Assembly: GCF_964253025.1 (NCBI RefSeq)
Contig: NZ_CAXUQC020000001.1
Coordinates: 682,001-746,000 of the forward strand
Reading direction: 5' to 3'
DNA: 64,000 nt
Source of the DNA: Rhizobacter sp964253025
Lineage (GTDB): Bacteria > Pseudomonadota > Gammaproteobacteria > Burkholderiales > Burkholderiaceae_C
Shown: positions 8,557 through 17,466 of the stretch, one piece after another
How the letters are laid out: the number at the start of each line of letters is the position of its first letter
Numbering within the stretch: position 1 is the stretch's first letter
Made by a program: the position numbers and the translations under genes
The notes under the pieces: model-generated
What the model was told of the DNA's origin: nothing
Databases searched by the model: none
What the model saw: the letters and a program-made list of their open reading frames with translations, nothing else

Positions 8557-8946
8557 ATGTCGATTGATCCGTCCCTGACCTACGTGCTGCTTGGCCCGAC
8601 CGGTGCGACCGAACCGGTGCCAGGGGGCGAAGCCTTCTGGGCCCGACCGCCCGCCGAGCTGGACGACATGGGCCGGCGATGGCTGGTGTCCGAGTTCGAA
8701 TGCGATGCCGACTGGGCCAGCTGGGAGATGCACCCTGAAGGTGACGAGTTCGTCTACCTGCTCTCGGGCGAGGCCACGTTCGTGCTGGACCGTCCGGAAG
8801 GACCGACCCGCGTTCCGCTTCGCGGCCGTGCCGCCGTCGTCGTGCCTCGGGGCGTCTGGCATACCGCCGAGGTGACGGCGCCGAGCCGCATGCTCTTCGT
8901 GACCCTTGGCGCGGGGACGCAGCACCGCCCGGTCACCGGGGACTGA
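8557..8946 (+). CDS. Cupin-domain protein
   Basis: A 129-residue single-domain cupin. The first cupin motif is visible as EMHPEGDEFVYLLSGEATF, with His/Glu metal ligands, and the second as PRGVWHTAEV. The ATG at 8557 follows AGAAGGGAAG. Small cupins bind a metal and a small ligand or act as sugar or acid isomerases. The position directly downstream of a pectate lyase (about 105 bp away, separated by a 9-bp stem-loop at 8468-8497) suggests, but does not show, a link to uronate handling. The RPEGPTR and RMLFVTLGAG segments are unremarkable for the family. Confidence 0.7.
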   Translation: MSIDPSLTYVLLGPTGATEPVPGGEAFWARPPAELDDMGRRWLVSEFECDADWASWEMHPEGDEFVYLLSGEATFVLDRPEGPTRVPLRGRAAVVVPRGVWHTAEVTAPSRMLFVTLGAGTQHRPVTGD

Positions 8947-8982
8947 AGCCGGCCTGGCATCGACCATCCGGGCGGCCCAATG

Positions 8983-9020
8983 AAAACAACCCACCGGCCT
9001 CGGGAGGCGGGTGGGTTGTT
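8983..9020 (-). terminator. Rho-independent terminator downstream of tRNA-Thr
   Basis: AACAACCCACC (8985-8995) pairs perfectly with GGTGGGTTGTT (9010-9020), and a second small stem sits in the loop. Read on the minus strand the hairpin ends in GTTTTC, a short U-tract, directly after the tRNA. It could also act in the other direction for the cupin gene. Confidence 0.7.
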
Positions 9021-9028
9021 CGGGCGAT

Positions 9029-9104
9029 TGGTGCCGGTGAAAGGAGTCGAACCCTCGACCTTCGCATTACGAATGCGCTGCTCTACCAACTGAGCTACAC
9101 CGGC
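9029..9104 (-). tRNA. tRNA-Thr (anticodon CGT)
   Basis: On the minus strand a full cloverleaf can be drawn: acceptor GCCGGTG/CACCGGC, D arm GCTC..GAGC, anticodon stem GCGCA/TGCGA around the loop TTCGTAA, and the TPsiC loop GGTTCGACTCC. The anticodon is CGT, reading ACG (Thr). The 3' CCA is encoded (9029-9031). The anticodon arm closely resembles that of E. coli tRNA-Thr(CGT). Confidence 0.97.
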
Positions 9105-9156
9105 GTTTCACGTCGGCCCTGAGGCCTGTGAAGCCCGCGATTATAGAGCAAGAAAA

Positions 9157-10170
9157 TCAGCTCTTGGGCGTCTTGTGATACCCGGTGACGCGTTCGACCT
9201 CATTTTTCGAGCCGAGCACCACGCTGACGCGCTCGTGGAGCTTGCCGGGACGGATGTCGAGGATGCGCTCGTAGCCGTTGGTGGCCGCGCCGCCCGCCTG
9301 CTCGATGAGAAAGCTCATCGGGTTCGCCTCGTACATCAGGCGCAGCTTGCCGGGCTTGTCCGGCTCACGCTGGTCCCAGGGGTACATGAACACGCCGCCG
9401 CGGGTGAGGATGCGGTGCACGTCCGCCACCATGCTGGCGATCCAGCGCATGTTGAAGTCCTTGCCGCGCGGCCCCGTCTTGCCGGCCAGGCATTCGTCGA
9501 TGTACTGCTTCACGGGCGGGGCCCAGTGCCGCATGTTGCTCATGTTGATCGCGAATTCCTTGGTGTCGGCCGGAATCTGCAGGTCGTCGGCGGTCAGCAC
9601 CCATGAGCCCTGTTCACGGTCGAGCGTGAACATCGCCACGCCATCGCCCACGGTGAGCACGAGGGTCGTCTGCGGGCCATAGACGCAGTAGCCCGCGGCC
9701 ACCTGCTGGTTGCCCGCCTGGAGGAAGTCCTCTTCGCTGACGCCAGCACCGTTCTCCGGCTTCTTCAGCACGGAGAAGATGGTGCCGATGCTGACGTTGA
9801 CGTCGATGTTGCTCGAGCCATCGAGCGGGTCGAACAGCAGCAGGTACTCGCCCTGCGGGTAGCGGTTCGGCACCACGTAGATGCCTTCCATTTCCTCGCT
9901 GGCCATGGCGGCCAGCGCGCCACCCCATTCGTTGGCCTCGATCAGCACCTCGTTGGCGATGATGTCGAGCTTCTTCTGCACCTCGCCTTGCACGTTCTCG
10001 CTGCCGGCGCTGCCCAGCACGTCGCCGAGGGCGCCCTTGTTGACGTTGATGCTGATGCGCTTGCACGCGCGGGCCACCACCTCGATTAGCAGCCGCAGCT
10101 GCGACGGGATGTGCCCGTGCATGCGTTGCTGCTCGACCAGGTACTGGGTCAAGCTGATGCGTTTACTCAT
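9157..10170 (-). CDS. fbp: Fructose-1,6-bisphosphatase, class I
   Basis: A 337-residue cytosolic enzyme that hydrolyses fructose-1,6-bisphosphate to fructose-6-phosphate in gluconeogenesis (and in the Calvin cycle where that is present). The metal-binding motif DPLDGSSNID starts at Asp114, and Glu92-Glu93 of SEEMEG fall in the expected place. A later PNRYPQGEYLLLF segment and a GGAAT region are also typical of class I FBPase. It begins 25 bases after the end of pepN on the same strand, so the two are probably co-transcribed. Length and motifs are normal. Confidence 0.97.
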   Translation of the reverse strand: MSKRISLTQYLVEQQRMHGHIPSQLRLLIEVVARACKRISINVNKGALGDVLGSAGSENVQGEVQKKLDIIANEVLIEANEWGGALAAMASEEMEGIYVVPNRYPQGEYLLLFDPLDGSSNIDVNVSIGTIFSVLKKPENGAGVSEEDFLQAGNQQVAAGYCVYGPQTTLVLTVGDGVAMFTLDREQGSWVLTADDLQIPADTKEFAINMSNMRHWAPPVKQYIDECLAGKTGPRGKDFNMRWIASMVADVHRILTRGGVFMYPWDQREPDKPGKLRLMYEANPMSFLIEQAGGAATNGYERILDIRPGKLHERVSVVLGSKNEVERVTGYHKTPKS

Positions 10171-10195
10171 TGGAAAGGTCCTCTAGGCTTGAAAA

Positions 10196-12871
10196 TCAGG
10201 CTTGTTCGAGTGCGCGGCCAATGATCTCGCGCACGTCGCTGGAAAGGTCGGGTTTGGCCGCCACGCGCTGCAGGGCGACGTGGGCTGCGCTGCGGTACGG
10301 TTCGGCGAGCGCGCTCCAGCGGTCCATGACGCGCGCCATGCGGGCAGCGAGTTGTGGGTTGATGCTGTCGAGCTCGATGATGCGGTCGGCCCAGAACACG
10401 TACCCGGCAGCGTCGGTTCGGTGGAAGGCGCCCGGGTTGCTCATGCACAGCGCGCTGATCAGACTGCGGGCCCGGTTCGGGTTGCGCAGCGAGAAGTCAG
10501 GGTGCTTGAGCAGCTGCTTCGCCCGCGCGAAGACGCGACCGTCCTTCTCGGGCGTGGTGGCCTGGAGGGCGAACCACTTGTCGATGACGAGCGCCTCGTC
10601 CTTGAAAAGGGCGTGGAAGCGTTGCAGCGCCGGCTCGGCGAGCTCGGAATGAGAGGCGGTGAGGGCCGTCAGGGCGCCGAGACGGTCGGTCATGTTGCCG
10701 GCATCCTTGAAGCGCTGGAACGCGCGGCCCGGCCAGACGGTGTCGCCATCGGCGGCGGAACCCAGGCACAGCATCGACAGGCTGAGGTTGGCCAGGGCCC
10801 GCTTGCCGGCGGACGCCGCGTCGGGCGAGTAGCCGCCCGCCACCTGGTTCTGCTCGAAGGCCCAGGCCCAGTCGTCGCGCAACTCGCGCGCCAGCTGCAG
10901 CTTCATGGCTTCGCGGACCGTGTGGATCTTCTGCGGGTCGACCACGCTCAGCTGCTCGGCCAGGTAGGTCTCGCTCGGCAGGGTGAGGGTCAGTTCCTTG
11001 AAGGCGGCGTCCAGCTCGGGATGGCGCAGCACGTTGCGCAGTGCGTCCACGAAGGGCGTGTCGAGCGCGAGCGGTGCCTCGCCGCCGATGGCCGCCAGCA
11101 GGCGGTTCATTGCGAGGCGCTGGCCGGCCTCCCAGCGGTTGAAGGCGTCCGGGTCGTGCTGAAGCAGCGTCAGCAGGTCGGCATCGGCAAGGTGGTCAGC
11201 CAGCACGACCGGCGCCGAGAATCCGCGCAGCAACGACGGCACCGGCTCGACGTCGATGTTCACGAACGTGTAGAAGTTGCGCGCCTCGTCGAGGACGAGC
11301 ACGCGCTCGTTGCCCACCGGGGCATCTTCACCCTCGAGTTGCAGGGGCAGCGCCGCGCCGTCACGGCCGACGAGGCCCATGGCCACCGGGATCACGAAGG
11401 GAGCCTTCTCGGGCTGGCCGGGCGAGGGCAGTGCGGTCTGCTCCAGGCTCAGCGTGTACGTGCGCGTGGGTGCGTCGAAGCGGCCACGGGCGCTGAGGCG
11501 CGGCGTGCCGGCCTGGCTGTACCAGCGCTTGAACTGCGGGAGCAGGCGGGCCAGGGCCGTGTCGGGGTTGGCATCGGCAATGGCCTGGGCGAAGTCGTCG
11601 CAGGTCACGGCCTGGCCATCATGGCGCTCGAAGTAGAGGGTGATGCCGCGGGCGAAGCCCTCGCGCCCCACCAGCGTCTGCATCATGCGCACGACCTCAG
11701 AGCCCTTCTCGTAGACGGTCGCGGTGTAGAAATTGTTGATCTCGACGTAGCTGTCGGGCCGCACCGGGTGGGCCATGCTGCCGGCATCTTCAGGGAACTG
11801 CACCTGGCGAAGCTGGCGCACATCCTCGATGCGCTTGACGGCGCGGGCCGACGCACTGCCCGCCATGTCCATGCTGAACTCCTGGTCGCGGAAGACGGTC
11901 AGGCCTTCCTTCAGGCTCAGCTGGAACCAGTCGCGGCAGGTGATGCGGTTGCCGGTCCAGTTGTGGAAGTACTCGTGACCGACCACGCTCTCGATGCCGG
12001 CGTAGTCGACGTCGGTGGCCGTCGCCGGCGTGGCCAGCACGAACTTCGTGTTGAAGATGTTGAGGCCCTTGTTCTCCATCGCGCCCATGTTGAAGTCGCC
12101 GACGGCGACGATCATGAAGCGCTCCAGGTCGAGCGGCAGGCCGAAGCGGGCCTCGTCCCAGACGATGCTCGCGATGAGCGAGTTCATCGCGTGCTCGGTC
12201 TTTTCCAGGTCGCCGCGGCGCACATACACCTGCAGCAGGTGGTCCTTGCCGCTGCGGGTGCGGATGTGCTGTTCGCGGGCCACGAGGTCGGCGGCCACGA
12301 GGGCGAAGAGGTAGCTCGGCTTGGGGAAGGGATCGTGCCACTTGGCGAAGTGGCGGCCGTTGCCGAGGTCACCTTGTTCGACGAGGTTGCCGTTCGACAG
12401 CAGCACCGGGTAGGCCGCCTTCGACGCCCGCAGCGTCACGGTGTACACGGCCATCACGTCCGGCCGGTCGAGGAAGTAGGTGATGCGGCGGAAGCCCTCG
12501 GCCTCGCATTGGGTGAACAGCCCGCCGCCCGACTGGTACAGGCCCGACAGCGCGGTGTTCTTCTCGGGCGAGCAGGTGTTGCGGATCTCGAGCAGGAACG
12601 GACCCTCCGGCAGCGAGTCGATCACCAGCATGCCGTCTTCATGCCGGAACGACACCGACTCGCCATTGGCCAGCACCCGCGTCAGCACGATGTCGTCGCC
12701 ATGCAGCCGCAGCGCCTGCACCGGCAGATCGGCATTGCGCTCCACCTGCATCCGGCTGATGACCAGCGTCTTCACGGGATCCAGCTCGAACGTCAGATCG
12801 ACGCTGCGGATCCAGAACGCCGGCGCGGTGTAGTCCTCGCGACGGATCAGAGTGGCCGTACCTTCACGCAT
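10196..12871 (-). CDS. pepN: Aminopeptidase N (M1 family)
   Basis: An 891-residue cytosolic zinc aminopeptidase that removes N-terminal residues from peptides. Visible features are the substrate-anchoring GAMEN (residues 263-267), the zinc motif HEYFH (His299, Glu300, His303), the third zinc ligand Glu322 in LKEGLTVF, and WTGNR. The C-terminal helical domain with the proteobacterial PepN ending is complete, and length matches E. coli PepN. It is upstream of fbp with a 25-base gap. The start at 12871 (MREGTATLIRREDY) fits the family. Confidence 0.97.
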   Translation of the reverse strand: MREGTATLIRREDYTAPAFWIRSVDLTFELDPVKTLVISRMQVERNADLPVQALRLHGDDIVLTRVLANGESVSFRHEDGMLVIDSLPEGPFLLEIRNTCSPEKNTALSGLYQSGGGLFTQCEAEGFRRITYFLDRPDVMAVYTVTLRASKAAYPVLLSNGNLVEQGDLGNGRHFAKWHDPFPKPSYLFALVAADLVAREQHIRTRSGKDHLLQVYVRRGDLEKTEHAMNSLIASIVWDEARFGLPLDLERFMIVAVGDFNMGAMENKGLNIFNTKFVLATPATATDVDYAGIESVVGHEYFHNWTGNRITCRDWFQLSLKEGLTVFRDQEFSMDMAGSASARAVKRIEDVRQLRQVQFPEDAGSMAHPVRPDSYVEINNFYTATVYEKGSEVVRMMQTLVGREGFARGITLYFERHDGQAVTCDDFAQAIADANPDTALARLLPQFKRWYSQAGTPRLSARGRFDAPTRTYTLSLEQTALPSPGQPEKAPFVIPVAMGLVGRDGAALPLQLEGEDAPVGNERVLVLDEARNFYTFVNIDVEPVPSLLRGFSAPVVLADHLADADLLTLLQHDPDAFNRWEAGQRLAMNRLLAAIGGEAPLALDTPFVDALRNVLRHPELDAAFKELTLTLPSETYLAEQLSVVDPQKIHTVREAMKLQLARELRDDWAWAFEQNQVAGGYSPDAASAGKRALANLSLSMLCLGSAADGDTVWPGRAFQRFKDAGNMTDRLGALTALTASHSELAEPALQRFHALFKDEALVIDKWFALQATTPEKDGRVFARAKQLLKHPDFSLRNPNRARSLISALCMSNPGAFHRTDAAGYVFWADRIIELDSINPQLAARMARVMDRWSALAEPYRSAAHVALQRVAAKPDLSSDVREIIGRALEQA

Positions 12872-13013
12872 GGAGTGTCCTGTCCCTTAGTTGTGTTCAC
12901 CAACGCACACAGCGCCAGTGTCGAGCCTACCGCCAACCCCAAAGCCCGCCCCAATCAAGGCCGCTCCACCCAATGTGGAAGCAAAGCGACCCACCCCCTC
13001 AAGCCACACGCGA

Positions 13014-13080
13014 GCCCGGGTCTCCCGGGCGACCCGTGGCGCCCCCCGCGGGGGGCAGGAGCGAAGCGACGTGGGGGGCT
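13014..13080. repeat. GC-rich multi-hairpin intergenic element (REP-like or prfB 3' end)
   Basis: The roughly 210-bp gap between pepN and prfB contains GCCCGGG-TCT-CCCGGGC (13014-13030), the perfect palindrome GCCCCCCGCGGGGGGC (13041-13056), and then AGGAGCGAAGCGACG followed by a further GGGGGG tract. From memory, elements of this look recur between genes in Burkholderiales genomes. It sits just after the prfB stop on the minus strand and could end that transcript, although it lacks a U-tract. Confidence 0.5.
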
Positions 13081-13083
13081 CCA

Positions 13084-14191
13084 TCAGCTCACGCCCATTT
13101 TCAGGCTGGCTTCAATGAGCGCATCGAGGTCCCCGTCGAGCACCTTCTGGGTGTTCGAGATCTCGACGTTGGTGCGCAGGTCCTTGATGCGGCTCTGGTC
13201 GAGGACGTACGAGCGGATCTGGTGGCCCCAGCCCACGTCGGTCTTGGTGTCCTCGAGCTTTTGCTGCTCGGCCATGCGGATGCGCATCTCGTGCTCGTAC
13301 ATGCGCGAGCGAAGCATTTGCCATGCCTCGTCCCGGTTGCGGTGCTGCGAGCGGTCGTTCTGGCACTGCACGACGATGCCGGTCGGGATGTGCGTGAGGC
13401 GCACCGCCGAGTCGGTCTTGTTGATGTGCTGGCCGCCCGCGCCGCTGGCCCGGTAGGTGTCGGTGCGCACGTCCGCCGGGTTGATGTTGATCTCGAACGA
13501 CTCGTCCACCTCCGGGTAGACGAAGAGGCTCGCGAAGCTGGTGTGGCGGCCGCCGGAACTGTCGAACGGGCTCTTGCGCACCAGGCGGTGCACGCCGGTC
13601 TCGGTGCGCAGCAGGCCGAAGGCGTAGTCACCCTCCACCTTGATGGTGGCGCTCTTGATGCCGGCGACGTCGCCTTCGCTGACTTCCATGACCTCGGTCT
13701 TGAAGCCCTTGCGCTCGCAGTACTTGAGGTACTGGCGCAGCAGCATGCTGGCCCAGTCGCAGGCTTCCGTGCCACCGGCACCGGCCTGGATGTCGATGAA
13801 GCAGTTGCTCGGGTCGGCCGGGTTGTTGAACATCCGGCGGAATTCGAGGCCGGACACGATCTCCGACAGCTTGGCAGCATCGGCCTCGATGGCGGACAGC
13901 GCATCGGTGTCGCCTTCCTCCTTCGACATCTCGTACAACTCGGTGTTGTCAGCGAGGTTGGCCGTGAGGTGGTCGATGGTCTCGACGACGGTGTCGAGGC
14001 TGCGCTTTTCCTTGCCCAGTTCCTGGGCACGCTTGGGCTCGTCCCAGACCTTGGGGTTCTCGAGCGCGGCGTTGACTTCGTTCAGGCGTAGAGCTTTGCG
14101 ATCGTAGTCAAAGATACCCCCGAAGATCGATCGTCCGACGGGTCAGGTCGGCGAGGGTGTTGCCAATCGCATTGATGTGTTCGACGTCCAT
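13084..14191 (-). CDS. prfB: Peptide chain release factor 2, expressed by programmed +1 frameshift
   Basis: RF2 recognises UAA and UGA stop codons. Translation starts at the ATG 14189-14191 (MDVEHINAIGNTLADLTRR) and meets an in-frame UGA at codon 28 (14108-14110). The +1 shift gives DYDRKALRLNEVN and the rest of RF2, about 368 residues in all. The anticodon-mimic motif SPF occurs in RKSPFDSSGGRHTS, and the peptidyl-tRNA hydrolysis motif GGQ in SGAGGQHINKTDS. Both halves are intact. Because expression falls when RF2 is abundant, the gene is autoregulated. Annotators that ignore the shift would call only the long second frame. Confidence 0.97.
14107..14122 (-). promoter_or_regulatory. prfB programmed frameshift site
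   Basis: On the minus strand the sequence reads CGGGGGTATCTTTGAC: an internal Shine-Dalgarno-like GGGGG (14117-14121), a short spacer, the slippery CTT, the UGA stop and the 3' C. This is the canonical RF2 signal. Slow decoding of UGA when RF2 is scarce lets the ribosome slip +1. Confidence 0.95.
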
Positions 14192-14263
14192 GGTGCAGTT
14201 CCTGTGTGTTCTGTGCAGTGCAAGCCCGCAATTTTGACACGCGACGGCACGGGGGCCGGACAG

Positions 14264-15205
14264 TCACACGTCGAGGAAGGCCTTGAGCCGCCGAGCGAGC
14301 GCGGCCGGCTGGTCGTGGTGCAGCATGTGGCCGGCCGGCGAGAGCACGTCCTTCTCGACCCGGCGCACCACCGACAGGCGCTCGTGGAACTCGGCCTTGG
14401 AGTAGCGCGTGCCCCACCAGCGCGCGGTGTCGCTGCGGTCACCCTCGATCCACAGCAGCGGCGCCTCGATGGCGGCCCAGCAGGCCATCGCCTCCTCCTT
14501 GCGATAGAGGTAGGGGTTGACGCGCTTGTGCGCCGGGTCGCCCAGGATCTGCCAGGCGCCCTCGGCATCGGGGCGCGACCAGTGGGCAGCCAGCCAGGCG
14601 GCGCGGTCGGACGGCAGCAGCGGATTGGTCTTTTGCAGGCGGCGTGCCACGCCGTCCACGCTCGTGTAGCTGCTGAGCTGCGCGGGCGTCTTGAGTTCGT
14701 CGAGCCATTCCAGCAAGCGGGCGGGTGCCTGGGCGGGCGTGCTGGCGGGCTGGCCGAAGCCCTCGAGGTTGACCAGGCGGCGAATGCGCTGCGGGCGGAT
14801 GCCGCCGTACATCATCACCACGTTGCCCCCCATGCTGTGGCCGAGCAGGTCGATCGGTTGATCGGCCGGCAGCCCGCTGATCAGCTGGTCGAGCAGGGCG
14901 TCGAGGTCGCCGAGGTAGTCGGGGAACCAGTAGCTGTCGGTGGGTGGGGCTTCCGTCAGGCCGAAGCCGCGCCAGTCGGGCGCGATGATCCAGCGTTTCG
15001 GGCCTTCGAGCGCATCGAGTTCGTCCACGGCGAACTGGAACGAGGCGCCGACGTCCATCCAGCCGTGCACCATGACCAGCGGCGGGCAGTCCGGCGTGAC
15101 CAGGCTCGCATCGCCCCACTGCCTCACGTGGTAGCGCAGGCCCCGCAGGGAAGTGAACTCGCATCGGCTTTCACGGCGTACGGCATAGGGGGCAAGCGGG
15201 GTCAT
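14264..15205 (-). CDS. Alpha/beta hydrolase
   Basis: A 313-residue alpha/beta-hydrolase-fold protein. Visible are the oxyanion-side HGWMD, the nucleophile elbow GHSMGG (catalytic Ser) and a late AGHML supplying the catalytic His. The frame runs upstream to 15409, but the ATG at 15203-15205 (MTPLAPYAVRRESR) is the natural start and puts the gene back-to-back with the GNAT gene. The substrate is unknown; the sequence type is shared by esterases and haloalkane-dehalogenase-like enzymes. It ends 72 bases before the prfB start region. Confidence 0.85.
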   Translation of the reverse strand: MTPLAPYAVRRESRCEFTSLRGLRYHVRQWGDASLVTPDCPPLVMVHGWMDVGASFQFAVDELDALEGPKRWIIAPDWRGFGLTEAPPTDSYWFPDYLGDLDALLDQLISGLPADQPIDLLGHSMGGNVVMMYGGIRPQRIRRLVNLEGFGQPASTPAQAPARLLEWLDELKTPAQLSSYTSVDGVARRLQKTNPLLPSDRAAWLAAHWSRPDAEGAWQILGDPAHKRVNPYLYRKEEAMACWAAIEAPLLWIEGDRSDTARWWGTRYSKAEFHERLSVVRRVEKDVLSPAGHMLHHDQPAALARRLKAFLDV

Positions 15206-15290
15206 GCGTGAGATGATATTGCGCTGCATCTGGCGGCGCTGTCCGTCCGGTGACAGGCCACGCCGCCCTCCGAACCCAGCTCTGCCCGCC

Positions 15291-15782
15291 ATGAACCCAG
15301 CGCCTGCCTTCTCGATCCGCCCTGCCGAACTGCGCGACGTCGCGCCCATCGTGGGGCTCATCCGGGAGCTGGCCGAGTTCGAGAAGCTCACGCACCTGCT
15401 GCAGGTCACGCCCGAGAAGCTGCGTCCGCAGCTCTTCGGCGAGAAGCCGGCAGCCGAGGCCTACGTGGCCGAGTCGGGCGGCGAGGTGGTGGCCTTCGCG
15501 CTCTTCTTCGTCAACTTCTCCACCTTCCTCGCCCAGCCGGGCCTCTATCTGGAAGACCTGTACGTCAAGCCCGCGGCCCGCGGGCAGGGCATTGGCGAGG
15601 CCATGCTCGTGCGCCTCGGCAAGCTGGCGGTGGAACGCAACTACGGCCGCTTCGAGTGGTGCGTCCTCGACTGGAACGAGGACGCCATCCGTTTCTATGG
15701 CCGCATGGGCGCCAGCCTGCTGCCCGAGTGGCGGCTGTGCCGCGTGACCGGCGATGCCTTGACCGCGCTGGCCGTCCGCTGA
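15291..15782 (+). CDS. GNAT-family N-acetyltransferase (diamine/thialysine acetyltransferase-like)
   Basis: A 163-residue GNAT protein. Acetyl-CoA binding is shown by EDLYVKPAARGQGIGEAML, with the R/Q-x-x-G-x-G/A loop. The downstream CVLDWNEDAIRFYGRMGAS segment closely resembles the spermidine/spermine and thialysine N-acetyltransferase branch. It likely acetylates a small amine. The ATG at 15291 (MNPAPAFSIRPAELRD) places the fold start normally. It is divergent from the hydrolase gene. Confidence 0.85.
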   Translation: MNPAPAFSIRPAELRDVAPIVGLIRELAEFEKLTHLLQVTPEKLRPQLFGEKPAAEAYVAESGGEVVAFALFFVNFSTFLAQPGLYLEDLYVKPAARGQGIGEAMLVRLGKLAVERNYGRFEWCVLDWNEDAIRFYGRMGASLLPEWRLCRVTGDALTALAVR

Positions 15783-15848
15783 TCCTGCCGGACGACCGCC
15801 ATGGCGCCGGTCCTGCAAGACCGGCCCCGAAACCCTAAACTCGCGGGC

Positions 15849-16922
15849 ATGAGCACTCCACTGCCTTTGATTCCCCTCGGCCGCAGCGACCTGCGGGTGA
15901 CGCCCATCTGCCTGGGCACCATGACCTTCGGCCAGCAGGTCGGCGAGGCCGACGCCCATGCGCTGCTCGACCAGGCCCTGTCGCGCGGCATCAACTTCAT
16001 CGACACCGCCGAGATGTACTCGGTGCCCGCGCGGGCCGAGACCTACGGCGCCACCGAACGCATCATCGGCAGCTGGTTCGCCAGCCGTCCTGGCGTGCGG
16101 GAGCAGGTCGTGCTGGCCACCAAGGTGGCCGGGCCGTCGCGCGGCATGCCGTGGGTGCGCAACGGCAGCCGCAACCTGCTGCCCGACGACATCGTGCAGG
16201 CCTGCGACGACAGCCTGCAGCGCCTGCGCACCGACCACATCGACCTGTACCAGATCCACTGGCCGAACCGCAACGTGCCGACCTTCGGCAACCTGTACTT
16301 CGACCCGACGCAGGACCGCGAGTACACCGGCATCCGTGAGCAGCTCGAAGCGCTGGCGGGCCTCGTGAAGGCGGGCAAGGTGCGCCATGTCGGCCTGTCC
16401 AACGAAAGCCCGTGGGGCGTTCACGAGTTCGTGCGCTTGGCCGAGGCCCACGGCCTGCCCCGCGTGGCGACCGTGCAGAACCCGTATGCGCTCAACAGCC
16501 GCGCGCTCGACAACGGGCTCGACGAATCGCTGTACCGCCTGGACGTCTCGCTGCTTGCGTACTCGCCGCTCGCCTTTGGCGCGCTGACCGGCAAGTACGA
16601 CGAGGTCGGCATCCATTCCGAGGACGACAAGCCCGGTCGCCTGTCCATGTTCGACTCCATGAAGCAGCAGCGCTGGGCGCGGCCCGAGGCCCTGTCGACG
16701 GCGCGGCTGTACAACGCCCTGGCCCGCCGCCATGGCCTCACGCCCACCCAGATGGCGCTCGCCTTCTGCTACACCTCCTGGCGCGTGGCCAGCACCATCA
16801 TCGGCGTGACGCGGCCCGAGCAGCTCGATGCCAACATCGATGCCTGGGGCACCCGCCTGTCGCCGGAGCTGCTGGCCGAGATCGACGCGATCCGCTGGCA
16901 GCACCGCGACCCGGCGCAATGA
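15849..16922 (+). CDS. Aldo/keto reductase (Tas-like)
   Basis: A 357-residue NADP(H)-dependent oxidoreductase with a TIM-barrel fold. The catalytic tetrad is readable: Asp and Tyr in FIDTAEMYSVP, Lys in LATKVAG and His in YQIHWPN. The NADP-binding C-terminal part includes IIGVTRPEQLDANI. Length and the LGRSDLRVTPICLGTMTFG start match the Tas/YdbC-type group. The ATG at 15849 fits the family; an upstream in-frame ATG adds 16 unlikely residues. It is followed after 27 bases by the YbaK-type gene and is probably in one transcript with it. Confidence 0.92.
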   Translation: MSTPLPLIPLGRSDLRVTPICLGTMTFGQQVGEADAHALLDQALSRGINFIDTAEMYSVPARAETYGATERIIGSWFASRPGVREQVVLATKVAGPSRGMPWVRNGSRNLLPDDIVQACDDSLQRLRTDHIDLYQIHWPNRNVPTFGNLYFDPTQDREYTGIREQLEALAGLVKAGKVRHVGLSNESPWGVHEFVRLAEAHGLPRVATVQNPYALNSRALDNGLDESLYRLDVSLLAYSPLAFGALTGKYDEVGIHSEDDKPGRLSMFDSMKQQRWARPEALSTARLYNALARRHGLTPTQMALAFCYTSWRVASTIIGVTRPEQLDANIDAWGTRLSPELLAEIDAIRWQHRDPAQ

Positions 16923-16949
16923 CGCTCCGGCGGCGGGCCGAGGCCTGAC

Positions 16950-17441
16950 ATGGCCCGCAAGGCGCATGCATCGGAGACGCCCGCCACCCAGTGGCTGAAG
17001 GCGCACAAGGTGGCGTACACCGAGCACCTCTACGACTACGTCGACCATGGCGGCACGGCCGAGTCGTCACGCCAGCTCGGCGTGCCCGAGCACGAGGTGG
17101 TCAAGACGCTCGTGATGGAGGACGAGTCCGCCCGGCCGCTCATCGTGCTCATGCACGGCGACCGCCAGGTGAGCCTGAAGAACCTGGCGCGTCAGATCGG
17201 CACGCGCAAGGTTGCGCCCTGCAAGCCCGAGGTGGCCCAGCGGCACAGCGGTTTCCTCGTTGGCGGCACCTCGCCCTTCGGGACGCGCAAGGCGATGCCG
17301 GTGTACGTCGAGGCATCGGTGCTCGGACTGCCCCGCATCCTGATCAACGGCGGACGGCGCGGCTACCTCGTCGGCATTGCTCCCGCGGTGCTCGTCGACC
17401 TGCTCGGCGCGAAGCCGGTCGAATGCGCCGGTGCAGAATGA
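16950..17441 (+). CDS. ybaK: Cys-tRNA(Pro)/Cys-tRNA(Cys) deacylase, YbaK/EbsC family
   Basis: A 163-residue protein of the YbaK/ProX superfamily, which hydrolyses mischarged Cys-tRNA(Pro) in trans. Typical segments are YDYVDHGGTAESSRQLGVP, EVVKTLVMED, the KNLARQIGTRKV stretch with the conserved Lys, GFLVGGTSPFGTRKAMPVYV, and ILINGGRRGYLVGI. It sits between an aldo/keto reductase and plsY on the same strand. Confidence 0.92.
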   Translation: MARKAHASETPATQWLKAHKVAYTEHLYDYVDHGGTAESSRQLGVPEHEVVKTLVMEDESARPLIVLMHGDRQVSLKNLARQIGTRKVAPCKPEVAQRHSGFLVGGTSPFGTRKAMPVYVEASVLGLPRILINGGRRGYLVGIAPAVLVDLLGAKPVECAGAE

Positions 17442-17466
17442 CGGCCTTGCCCACATCCGACACCCC

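Noticed and set aside
7018..8994. A 658-codon open frame on the minus strand over the PL3 lyase and cupin genes
   Set aside because: Low-complexity Arg/Ala/Gly-rich shadow of real genes on the plus strand.
10202..13456. A 1084-codon open frame on the plus strand antisense to pepN and prfB
   Set aside because: High-GC third-position bias keeps the antisense frame open. The product has no domain sense and both opposite genes are certain.
15171..17048. A 625-codon minus-strand open frame over the GNAT and aldo/keto reductase genes
   Set aside because: Shadow frame: the plus-strand genes have clear motifs and this frame has none.
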